In this document: positions 8,053 to 14,135 of the stretch, piece after piece
How the letters are laid out: the number at the start of each line of letters is the position of its first letter
Numbering within the stretch: position 1 is the stretch's first letter
Origin: UMGS75 sp963648435
GTDB lineage: Bacteria > Bacillota_I > Bacilli_A > ML615J-28 > CAG-313
Reading direction: 5' to 3'
DNA: 16,367 nucleotides
Assembly: GCA_963648435.1 (NCBI GenBank)
Contig: CAVJDT010000039.1
Span: 1-16,367, forward strand
Program-made: the position numbers and the translations under genes
The notes under the pieces: generated by a model
Told to the model about the DNA's origin: nothing
What the model saw: the letters and a program-made list of their open reading frames with translations, nothing else
Databases searched by the model: none

Positions 8053-8988
8053 ATGAATAAAATGTTTTTTTGGTATGTTTTTTTGATTTTTTGTGGATTA
8101 TTTCTTTTTATTGTTGGATTAAAATTACTTACTAATGTTTTAAATAAAATTTCTTCTAACAAAATTAGACAATTAATTATTAAGTTTTCCGATAAAGATT
8201 ATAAAGCTTTACTACTTGGTATTATTGTTACTGCGATATGTCAGTCATCAAACGCCATTGTCGCAATAACCCTTTCTTTTGTTTCGGCTAAATATTTAGA
8301 TTTTCGAAAAGGACTAATTATTGTGGTTGGTTCCAACATAGGAACAACCTTTAGCTCCGTTTTATTTAGTTTAAATGTTCAAAGTTTTGGCTTTACATTT
8401 ATAATAGTTGGAATTATCCTATTAATGTTTCTAACCAATAAGAATATTGGACTATTAATTGTTAGTTTAGGTATTTTATTGTTTGGATTAAACAATTTAT
8501 CTGTTTATTTAAAGTGTTTACTTTCTTTAAATAATATTTATCCTATTTTAATTAAAGTTAATTCATCAAATTTTTTGTGTTTTTGCCTTGGTACAGTTAT
8601 ATCGTTCGTTATGCAATCATCAAGTGCAAGTATTGGCATGATACAACAATTACATCAAGACAATATGATTTGTTTATCTAGTGGTATTGCTTTTGTTTTA
8701 GGTGCTAATATTGGTACTACTATCATCGGATTAATTGTGGGGGCATTTGGCAGTATATATGCTAGAAAGGTAGCTTTATTTAATTTTTTATTTAACTTTT
8801 TAGGGTCTTTGCTTTTTTTGGCTATTATTGTTCCATATACTTCTTTAATAAAAGAGTTACAAATACTTTTAAACATCTCTAACTCTTTAACAATTTCTAT
8901 AAGTCATATTATATATAACATTATTACTGTTTTATTATTTATTATTGGTTTGTTTTTTTACAAAGTAAAAGCAAAAAAAGGTTTGTAA
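8053..8988 (+). CDS. Na+/Pi-cotransporter family membrane protein, short form
   Basis: Integral membrane protein of about 311 residues with many hydrophobic helices and the two inverted-repeat halves of the Na_Pi_cotrans family. Each half has a QSS motif followed by a GxNIGTT motif: CQSSNAI (63-69) with GSNIGTT (93-99), and MQSSSAS (187-193) with GANIGTT (217-223). Family members carry out Na+-coupled phosphate uptake, but that is not proven for short bacterial forms. The C-terminal PhoU-like domain of the longer bacterial proteins (~540 residues) is absent; B. subtilis YqeW is similarly short. The open frame continues upstream to 7930, but that part is an unlikely extension that would run across the dnaX promoter; ATG at 8053 starts just before the first helix. 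The ribosome site is weak (GAGTGATT), and ATG at 8062 is an alternative. Divergent from dnaX; no clear terminator follows. Confidence 0.85.
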   Translation: MNKMFFWYVFLIFCGLFLFIVGLKLLTNVLNKISSNKIRQLIIKFSDKDYKALLLGIIVTAICQSSNAIVAITLSFVSAKYLDFRKGLIIVVGSNIGTTFSSVLFSLNVQSFGFTFIIVGIILLMFLTNKNIGLLIVSLGILLFGLNNLSVYLKCLLSLNNIYPILIKVNSSNFLCFCLGTVISFVMQSSSASIGMIQQLHQDNMICLSSGIAFVLGANIGTTIIGLIVGAFGSIYARKVALFNFLFNFLGSLLFLAIIVPYTSLIKELQILLNISNSLTISISHIIYNIITVLLFIIGLFFYKVKAKKGL

Positions 8989-8999
8989 ACATATTTTAT

Positions 9000-9028
9000 T
9001 TGATATTTTTACCAAATGATGTTATAAT
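9000..9028 (+). promoter_or_regulatory. Promoter of the two-TM hypothetical gene
   Basis: -35 TTGATA (9000-9005), 17-base spacer, -10 TATAAT (9023-9028). The predicted start is near 9035, leaving a ~28-base leader that contains GGAG at 9049-9052, ten bases before the ATG. It begins 12 bases after the stop of the preceding gene, so the downstream gene has its own transcription start. Confidence 0.75.
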
Positions 9029-9062
9029 AATAACATGTTAGATATAAAGGAGAAAACAAAAA

Positions 9063-10130
9063 ATGAAAAGAAAATTTAAATTAGTTCCCTTTCTTATATC
9101 TTTATTGATAGTAGTGGGAGTAACCTTTGTTATTTGTTGGTATTCTTTTTATGGATACAAACTTAATCGAATTAGGTTTTATGAAAGTTATTTCCACCAA
9201 GACGATTACAAGGATGTGGAAACAAAGGCGTTAATTGAAGATGCTGTAAAATTTCAATTTATAGGGTATAAGAAAGCCTCCGATACTGTTGCTTTTTATA
9301 ACGCTAGCGAATCTAACGTTAATTTTGCTTATAAAAATGGCACGCTTAATGTTCCTAATTATTTTGATGTTGATATATATTTAGTTGATACAACATCTGA
9401 TCCTAATGGAGATGCATCATATTCATACTATTTCTATTTTTATAATGTTAACTATAGTAAAATCTCAGATACCGACCTTCCTCTTGTAGTTTTAACCGCG
9501 AAAGGTATTGGTAACCCTTCTGAAGATGACTTAAGTGATGATGAATTATATGGTGATGCATTAATTGAAAATGCTATTAAAAAATTAAACGATGATGATT
9601 CAGATAATAATCCCGCATATAATGGTGCCGTTCAACACAGTATTACTACAAACGGTGAATCTTCATCTTATACTTTTCCAATTTATGATAATGGTGCCCA
9701 AGGAAATGAGTCTGATGTATGTGTTTGGAGATGTGCTCCTAGAACTGACTTAAACAACAAACTACCATTTAATAAAGGTGTTTATGAAGATGGCGAAGCA
9801 ACTTTCTCAATTGTTTCATATAATGGTAGCACTTATACCGAAATAATTCGTGGTACTTTTACTGGTTTAAACGATTTAGATAAAGTTGATTATACTGAAG
9901 GTGCAAATGGAGATGTTCTTAATAACGATGCTTTAATAAACGAATATAGACATTTTATTTGGAAACGTGTATTACTTCATGGTGTTATTGCTTTTGTGAT
10001 TTCTCTTATCATCGCAATATTATTCTATATGATTTGGCAAGATGATAAAGAAGCTATCGAGCAAGAAACAAGGGGTGCTAAATATAATAAAGTAAAAAAA
10101 TCAAATAAAAAGAAGAGAAAGAAAAAATAG
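9063..10130 (+). CDS. Hypothetical membrane-anchored protein with two TM segments
   Basis: I do not recognise this protein. It has 355 residues. A basic N-terminus (MKRKFK) is followed by a TM helix at about 8-29, then a large polar region of ~270 residues, a second TM helix at about 303-325, and a strongly basic tail (KVKKSNKKKRKKK). Basic ends on both sides predict both termini in the cytoplasm and the middle outside. The outer region is rich in Asp, Asn, Ser, Thr and Tyr, with an acidic low-complexity stretch at 154-185 (e.g. DDDSDNN) and a Cys220/Cys224 pair (CVWRC) that could form a disulfide. No signal cleavage site, LPxTG motif or catalytic motif is visible. It has its own promoter (9000-9028) and terminator (10122-10149), so it is a single-gene unit. 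Start supported by GGAG at 9049-9052. Real gene; function unknown. Confidence 0.85.
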   Translation: MKRKFKLVPFLISLLIVVGVTFVICWYSFYGYKLNRIRFYESYFHQDDYKDVETKALIEDAVKFQFIGYKKASDTVAFYNASESNVNFAYKNGTLNVPNYFDVDIYLVDTTSDPNGDASYSYYFYFYNVNYSKISDTDLPLVVLTAKGIGNPSEDDLSDDELYGDALIENAIKKLNDDDSDNNPAYNGAVQHSITTNGESSSYTFPIYDNGAQGNESDVCVWRCAPRTDLNNKLPFNKGVYEDGEATFSIVSYNGSTYTEIIRGTFTGLNDLDKVDYTEGANGDVLNNDALINEYRHFIWKRVLLHGVIAFVISLIIAILFYMIWQDDKEAIEQETRGAKYNKVKKSNKKKRKKK

Positions 10131-10149
10131 GACTAAAGTCCTATTTTTT
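10122..10149. terminator. Bidirectional terminator between the hypothetical gene and asnS
   Basis: Hairpin GGAC-TAAA-GTCC flanked by AAAAAATA on the left and TATTTTTT on the right, so both strands give a stem plus T-run. The TAG stop of the plus-strand gene (10128-10130) is part of the stem, and the asnS stop on the minus strand begins at 10154. One hairpin therefore ends both convergent genes. Confidence 0.85.
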
Positions 10150-10151
10150 TA

Positions 10152-11537
10152 TTAAAATTCGCAGTTTTTTGGAGTTCTAGGATAAGGAATTACATCTCTT
10201 ATATTATCCATACCAGTTACATACATTATTAGTCTTTCAAAACCTAGACCAAAGCCTGAGTGTTTTACACCTCCATAGCGTCTTAAATCAACATACCAAT
10301 CAAGTGGTTCTATTTTCATTTTAAGTTCATTCATACGATTTAGTAATAAATCTAGGCGTTCTTCTCTTTGTGAGCCACCAACTAATTCTCCTGCACCAGG
10401 AACTAATAAATCTACAGCCGCTACTGTTTTATTATCATCATTTAGTCTCATATAGAAAGCTTTTATTTCTTTTGGCCAGTTTGTAACAAACACTGGGGCT
10501 TTAAAATAAACATCAGTTAAATATTTTTCGTGTTCAGTCGCTAAATCTTCTCCAAATTCTGGCTTGTTTTCAAAAATGTCTCCGGCTTTTTTAAGTATTT
10601 CTATAGCTTCATGATGTGTGCATTCCGCAACATGAGATTTAACTAATGCTTCTAATTGGGCTTTTTTTCCTGGACATACAAATTTATCAAAAAATTCAAT
10701 TTCTTCTTTTGCGTTTTCTAGCACATAATTTACTACATATTTGACCATATCTTCTATTAATTGCATATCATCTTTTAAGTCTGCGAAAGCAATTTCTGGT
10801 TCAATCATCCAAAACTCCGATGCATGTCTTGTGGTGTTGGAATTTTCAGCTCTAAATGTTGGGCCAAAGGTATATACATTTTTAAAAGCAAGGGCATATG
10901 TTTCGGCTTCTAATTGACCTGTTACTGTAAGATTAACTGGTTTTCCAAAAAAGTCTTTTGAAAAATCAACCTTTCCTTCTTTGGCAATTCTATTTAAGTC
11001 AAGGGTTGTTACTTGGAACATTTCACCTGCCCCTTCACCGTCGTTTGATGTAATAAGTGGGGTATTTACATATATGAAGTTTCTATTTTGAAAAAATTCA
11101 TGTATTGCAAAAGCTAATTTACTACGAACTCTAAATACTGCACTAAATAAATTTGTTCTCATTCTTAAGTGAGCTTTTTCTCTTAAGAATTCTTTGGTGT
11201 GTCTTTTAGGTTGGATTGGATAGTCTTCAGGTGAGTCTCCTTCTAATATTACTTTTGTTGCTTTAATTTCATATGGTTGTTTTGGATTTGGTGATTCTTT
11301 TACTATTCCTTCAATTGATACACCACTACCTACTCTATATTTTGAAATTTCATTAAAGTTTGATAAGTTTTGTTCGTATACTATTTGAGCATTATCTAAG
11401 TATGATCCATCATTTACATTTAGAAATCCAAATTCTTTTTGAGCACGATTGGTTCTTACCCAACCTTCTATTAACACTTCTTGATCAAGGTATTTTGAAC
11501 CTTCATTAAATAATTCTTTAATACTAATTTTTTGCAT
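10152..11537 (-). CDS. asnS: Asparaginyl-tRNA synthetase
   Basis: Class IIb synthetase of 461 residues that charges tRNA-Asn. The N-terminal OB-fold anticodon-binding domain covers about 1-110 (VLIEGWVRTNRAQKEFGFLNVNDGS). The catalytic domain holds the AsnRS-type GEGAGEMFQVTT (168-178 region), motif 2 FRAENSNTTRHASEFWMIEPE (228-248) and motif 3 GFGLGFERL (428-436), then ends with the family tail IPYPRTPKNCEF. These patterns separate it from AspRS and LysRS. The ATG at 11537 has GGAGG at 11543-11547, five bases upstream and just after the T-run of the leader terminator. Expression is controlled by the T-box leader at 11556-11809. Presence of AsnRS means Asn-tRNA can be made directly rather than only by the GatCAB route. 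Confidence 0.98.
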   Translation of the reverse strand: MQKISIKELFNEGSKYLDQEVLIEGWVRTNRAQKEFGFLNVNDGSYLDNAQIVYEQNLSNFNEISKYRVGSGVSIEGIVKESPNPKQPYEIKATKVILEGDSPEDYPIQPKRHTKEFLREKAHLRMRTNLFSAVFRVRSKLAFAIHEFFQNRNFIYVNTPLITSNDGEGAGEMFQVTTLDLNRIAKEGKVDFSKDFFGKPVNLTVTGQLEAETYALAFKNVYTFGPTFRAENSNTTRHASEFWMIEPEIAFADLKDDMQLIEDMVKYVVNYVLENAKEEIEFFDKFVCPGKKAQLEALVKSHVAECTHHEAIEILKKAGDIFENKPEFGEDLATEHEKYLTDVYFKAPVFVTNWPKEIKAFYMRLNDDNKTVAAVDLLVPGAGELVGGSQREERLDLLLNRMNELKMKIEPLDWYVDLRRYGGVKHSGFGLGFERLIMYVTGMDNIRDVIPYPRTPKNCEF

Positions 11538-11555
11538 TTTTTCCTCCCATTAATT

Positions 11556-11588
11556 AAAAAACCTTAGTAAGTCATTAACTCACTAAGG
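11556..11588 (-). terminator. T-box terminator hairpin upstream of asnS
   Basis: Arms CCTTAGTGAGT / ACTTACTAAGG on the minus strand with one mismatch and a 5-base loop, followed by six T. The 5' arm overlaps the bases that pair with the T-box in the antiterminator, so the two folds exclude each other. Confidence 0.92.
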
Positions 11589-11809
11589 ACGAATTTTTCC
11601 GCGGTACCACCTTAATTCACAACAGTTATTGTTGTACTCTTTCTTTCTTTATCGCAGAATTACGGATGGTTCTACTAAAACGGCTGTTTTTTCTTCCATC
11701 TACTCATAGGTGTTCTTCAAAAACTAACATATTTAAGTTCGCACTTTTCTTAAATCACTGGGTATGTTTTGTTGCTTTTGAAGTCCTAATCACAGTATTT
11801 TGTTCATAT
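11556..11809 (-). promoter_or_regulatory. T-box riboswitch leader of asnS
   Basis: RNA leader that senses uncharged tRNA-Asn and lets RNA polymerase read into asnS. The hallmark T-box AAGGTGGTACCGCGG is at 11613-11599. Downstream, CGTCCTTA can pair with TAAGG to form the antiterminator, or join the terminator stem at 11562-11588 (with T-run 11556-11561). Upstream are stem III ACAACA/TGTTGT (11619-11635), a GATGG/CCATC hairpin (11665-11700 region), and stem I closed by TAGG/CCTA and CTTCAAAA/TTTTGAAG. The best specifier codon is AAC (Asn) at 11712-11714, followed by A next to the lower stem; a second AAC at 11737-11739 is less likely. The tRNA-end-pairing bulge is UGGU. Confidence 0.93.
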
Positions 11810-11815
11810 ACATAG

Positions 11816-11844
11816 ATTATATATTTTTTTTGTTCAATTGTCAA
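11816..11844 (-). promoter_or_regulatory. Perfect-consensus promoter of the asnS T-box transcript
   Basis: Minus strand TTGACA (11839-11844), exactly 17 bases, TATAAT (11816-11821): a perfect consensus sigma-A promoter. The -35 box begins five bases after the mnmE stop codon (11850-11852). Predicted start near 11809. Confidence 0.92.
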
Positions 11845-11849
11845 TTTTT

Positions 11850-13202
11850 TTACTTGCCTAAACAAAATTTACTAAACAACTCATCTAATAAACTTGTTGT
11901 TGATGTATCTCCGGTAATTTCTCCAAGATAATTATAAGCTTCCCTTAAATATATTTCCACAAAATCTATATATGCTTCTTCTGAAATTGCTTTTAATGCT
12001 TCTATTAACGATTCTATTGTTTGATGAAGTTTGGATATTTGCCTAGAATTTCCAAGATATATTGAATTTGAAGTGATATCAATGTCTTTTAATACTTTAT
12101 TTATTATTTTCTTTTCTAAGTGTTCTATATCATTTTGGCTATGTGCACTTATATATATATAATCAGGGTTTTGTTTTATTTCAGGCAATAAATCTGTTTT
12201 ATTAACTATTATTAAATAAGGTTTATTCTTTATATTTTCTATTATTTGTTTTTCATTTTGGGTAAGTTTAGTTGTGCCATCTAAAACTAGTAAAATTAAA
12301 TCTGCATCTGATATTTGTTGTTTTGACTTTTCTACACCGATTTGTTCAACTACATTTTTGGTTTTTCTGATTCCTGCAGTATCAACCAAATTAAGCGTTA
12401 TATTTCCTAAGTTTACTTTTCCCTCAATTACATCTCTGGTTGTGCCTGGAATATTTGTTACAATAGCCTTATTTTCCTTTAAAATAGCATTTAGTATTGT
12501 ACTCTTTCCTACATTTGGTTTACCTATTATTACGGCGGTGATTCCTTCTTTTAGATATTTCGCACCTATTGAATCTTTTAATAGTTTTTTTAAATCATTT
12601 AGTAGGTTGTTTATTTGAGGTTTTATTTTTTCATTTGTTAATATTTCTACATCGTCATATTCAGGATAATCAATATTAACATCAATAATCGCAATAATAT
12701 CTAATAATTGTTGTCGGTATTTTTTTACCATTTCATAAATTTTACCATTAATACCTTGATTAGCTAGTTTTACAGCTGCTTTGTTTTCAGCATCAATAAC
12801 ATCCATAACTGCTTCAGCTTTAGTTAAATCTATTCTACCATTTAAAAAAGCTCGCTTTGTAAATTCGCCAGGTTCAGCAGGTCTTGCCCCTAAATTCACT
12901 AAATTTTCATATATTAAGTTTGTAATGAAAACTCCTCCGTGGCAATTGATTTCAACAACATCTTCTTTAGTGTATGTTTTTGGAGCTTTAAATACAGACA
13001 CTAAAACTTCATCTATAATATTTTTGTTTTCATCATAAATGTGACCATAATTAATCGTATGTGAATTAACTTTATTTAAATCTTTTCCTTTAAATGCTTT
13101 GTTTACTAACGCTATTGAACCATCACCACTAAGTCTAATTATTGAGATTGCACCTTTAGCAAATGGTGTTGAAATTCCTATTATTACATCTTCTTGTGCC
13201 AT
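11850..13202 (-). CDS. mnmE: tRNA uridine-5-carboxymethylaminomethyl modification GTPase MnmE
   Basis: With MnmG it modifies the wobble uridine (U34) of several tRNAs. It has 450 residues, the usual size. The N-terminal formyl-THF-binding domain covers 1-120, including ISTPFAKGAISIIRLSG and PGEFTKRAFLNGRIDLTKAEAV. A helical domain contains an inserted G domain with G1 GKPNVGKST (227-235), G2 TTRD (254-257), G3 DTAG (274-277), G4 NKTD (334-337) and G5 SAH (352-354). The C-terminus is FCLGK with the conserved Cys447. Start ATG at 13202 with AAGGA at 13211-13215, eight bases upstream. No terminator follows; its transcript would run into the T-box leader of asnS. It lies downstream of jag as in most Firmicutes, but a terminator and an RNA gene separate them. 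mnmG is not in the window. Confidence 0.98.
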   Translation of the reverse strand: MAQEDVIIGISTPFAKGAISIIRLSGDGSIALVNKAFKGKDLNKVNSHTINYGHIYDENKNIIDEVLVSVFKAPKTYTKEDVVEINCHGGVFITNLIYENLVNLGARPAEPGEFTKRAFLNGRIDLTKAEAVMDVIDAENKAAVKLANQGINGKIYEMVKKYRQQLLDIIAIIDVNIDYPEYDDVEILTNEKIKPQINNLLNDLKKLLKDSIGAKYLKEGITAVIIGKPNVGKSTILNAILKENKAIVTNIPGTTRDVIEGKVNLGNITLNLVDTAGIRKTKNVVEQIGVEKSKQQISDADLILLVLDGTTKLTQNEKQIIENIKNKPYLIIVNKTDLLPEIKQNPDYIYISAHSQNDIEHLEKKIINKVLKDIDITSNSIYLGNSRQISKLHQTIESLIEALKAISEEAYIDFVEIYLREAYNYLGEITGDTSTTSLLDELFSKFCLGK

Positions 13203-13226
13203 ATAATCATTCCTTTTCTTACTTAT

Positions 13227-13232
13227 ATTATA
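13227..13232 (-). promoter_or_regulatory. Possible -10 element for mnmE
   Basis: TATAAT on the minus strand, 24 bases before the mnmE ATG. The -35 position reads AGTCGA, a poor match, in a very AT-rich stretch, so the call is tentative. Some promoter is expected here, because the terminator at 13453-13490 stops transcription coming from jag. Confidence 0.4.
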
Positions 13233-13304
13233 TAATATTTTGGTAAAATTCGACTTTTATAAACATTATTTTTTTGTATGTAAACATTTTCAAAACAAAA
13301 GGTA

Positions 13305-13333
13305 TTGCAAAAATAAGAATAACGTGATATAAT
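13305..13333 (+). promoter_or_regulatory. Plus-strand promoter of an orphan RNA
   Basis: -35 TTGCAA (13305-13310), exactly 17 bases, -10 TATAAT (13328-13333) preceded by TGA, giving an extended -10. It is divergent from mnmE and drives no protein gene; 107 bases downstream of the -10 lies a terminator. Confidence 0.75.
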
Positions 13334-13336
13334 TTA

Positions 13337-13447
13337 ATTGCTCTTTGTAGTAGAAATCCTACCTGTTGCAAAGAGAATCCTTAATTTTTATTCAATTCTC
13401 GTTTCTTTGAAAAAGGCTCTACACAATTTAGTGGGGGGTCTTTTTTT
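13337..13447 (+). ncRNA. Candidate structured small non-coding RNA (~110 nt)
   Basis: A compact unit with a good promoter (13305-13333), several hairpins and a terminator, but no open frame with a ribosome site. Hairpin 1 pairs CTCTTTG (13341-13347) with CAAAGAG (13369-13375) and has an inner GTAG/CTAC helix (13350-13362). Hairpin 2 pairs GAGAAT (13373-13378) with ATTCTC (13395-13400) and shares three bases with hairpin 1. The terminator stem at 13415-13440 uses G-U pairs that work only if the plus strand is the RNA. I could not match it to 4.5S/SRP RNA (no GGAAG apical motif), tmRNA, RNase P RNA or a tRNA; a 6S-like RNA is possible but unproven. The 5' end is an estimate. Confidence 0.55.
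13415..13447 (+). terminator. Terminator of the orphan RNA
   Basis: GGCTCT (13415-13420) pairs with GGGGTC (13435-13440) through three Watson-Crick and three G-U pairs, extended by AC/GT across a two-G bulge, then seven T (13441-13447). On the minus strand the G-U pairs become A-C mismatches, so it works only for plus transcription. Confidence 0.65.
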
Positions 13448-13452
13448 ATCTT

Positions 13453-13499
13453 AAAAAAATGACTACTAATAGGGATGCCTATCAGTAGTCTCTTTTTTT
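13453..13499. terminator. Bidirectional terminator downstream of jag
   Basis: Stem GACTACT (13461-13467) / AGTAGTC (13484-13490), extended inward by ATAGG/CCTAT. On the minus strand it is followed by A then seven T (13453-13460) and ends the rpmH-rnpA-yidC-jag operon just past the jag stop. On the plus strand TC and a run of T follow, a backup stop for the orphan RNA. Confidence 0.85.
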
Positions 13500-14124
13500 A
13501 TTCTTTTGTTTTACAGTTTTTAGGTGTAATGATTAAGTATCTATGTGGTTCTACACCTTCTGAATGAGTTGTAACATCACGCCATGAAGCTAATTTATTA
13601 TGGATTATTTTTCTTTCATATGCGTTCATAAATCTTAATTTTACAGGCATTTGTGTTCTAATTGCTTCTCTCGCTAATCTTATTCCTAATTTTTCTAGTT
13701 GTTCATCTTTGTTTTTTCTATAATTACCGATGTCAACTTTTACTATTAGGCCTGATTCTTCATCACGATTAAAATATTGATTAACAACAGTTGTTGTTAA
13801 ATAATGTAATGCTGAAAGTGTTTGTGAATTGTGACCAATTAAAATTGCGTTAGAATCTTCTGTATTTATGTCATACTCCACTACATTATCACGCATTTTT
13901 CTTTCTACAAAACCATAAATATCTGCTTCTTGTAGAAACTTTTCAATGTATTCTTTACCTTTTTTTACAGGATTAGCATCAACCATTACATGTGCTTGAA
14001 TTTCACCTGCGTTATCTTTTTCAGTTACATCAAAATATAAATCTTCTTTACAAACACCTAATTCGTTTATCGCTAACTCTTCAATTTCTTCGATACTCTT
14101 ACCTACGTACATTTTTTCTTTCAT
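13498..14124 (-). CDS. jag: KhpB/Jag/EloR family RNA-binding protein
   Basis: A 208-residue protein with the Jag domain order. Jag-N domain is at about 4-50 (YVGKSIEEIEELAINELG). A KH domain spans about 78-135, with its helix-loop-helix at ILIGHNSQTLSALHYL. An R3H domain spans about 145-202 (NAYERKIIHNKLASWRD..., Arg171 and His175 form RxxxH). In streptococci and lactobacilli KhpB binds RNA with KhpA and affects cell elongation. Oddly, the KH GxxG loop reads GHNS (97-100), where relatives have GRRG or GKRG, so RNA contact through this loop may be weakened. ATG at 14124 has GAGG at 14133-14136, eight bases upstream, overlapping the yidC TAG stop, so translation is probably coupled. Last gene of the rpmH operon. 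Identity is certain; RNA-binding strength of the KH domain is not. Confidence 0.95.
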   Translation of the reverse strand: MKEKMYVGKSIEEIEELAINELGVCKEDLYFDVTEKDNAGEIQAHVMVDANPVKKGKEYIEKFLQEADIYGFVERKMRDNVVEYDINTEDSNAILIGHNSQTLSALHYLTTTVVNQYFNRDEESGLIVKVDIGNYRKNKDEQLEKLGIRLAREAIRTQMPVKLRFMNAYERKIIHNKLASWRDVTTHSEGVEPHRYLIITPKNCKTKE

Positions 14125-14135
14125 GTTTGTTACCT

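Noticed and set aside
12274..12618. 114-codon plus-strand open frame opposite the mnmE G domain
   Set aside because: Antisense shadow of the conserved GTPase motifs; no ribosome site or promoter.
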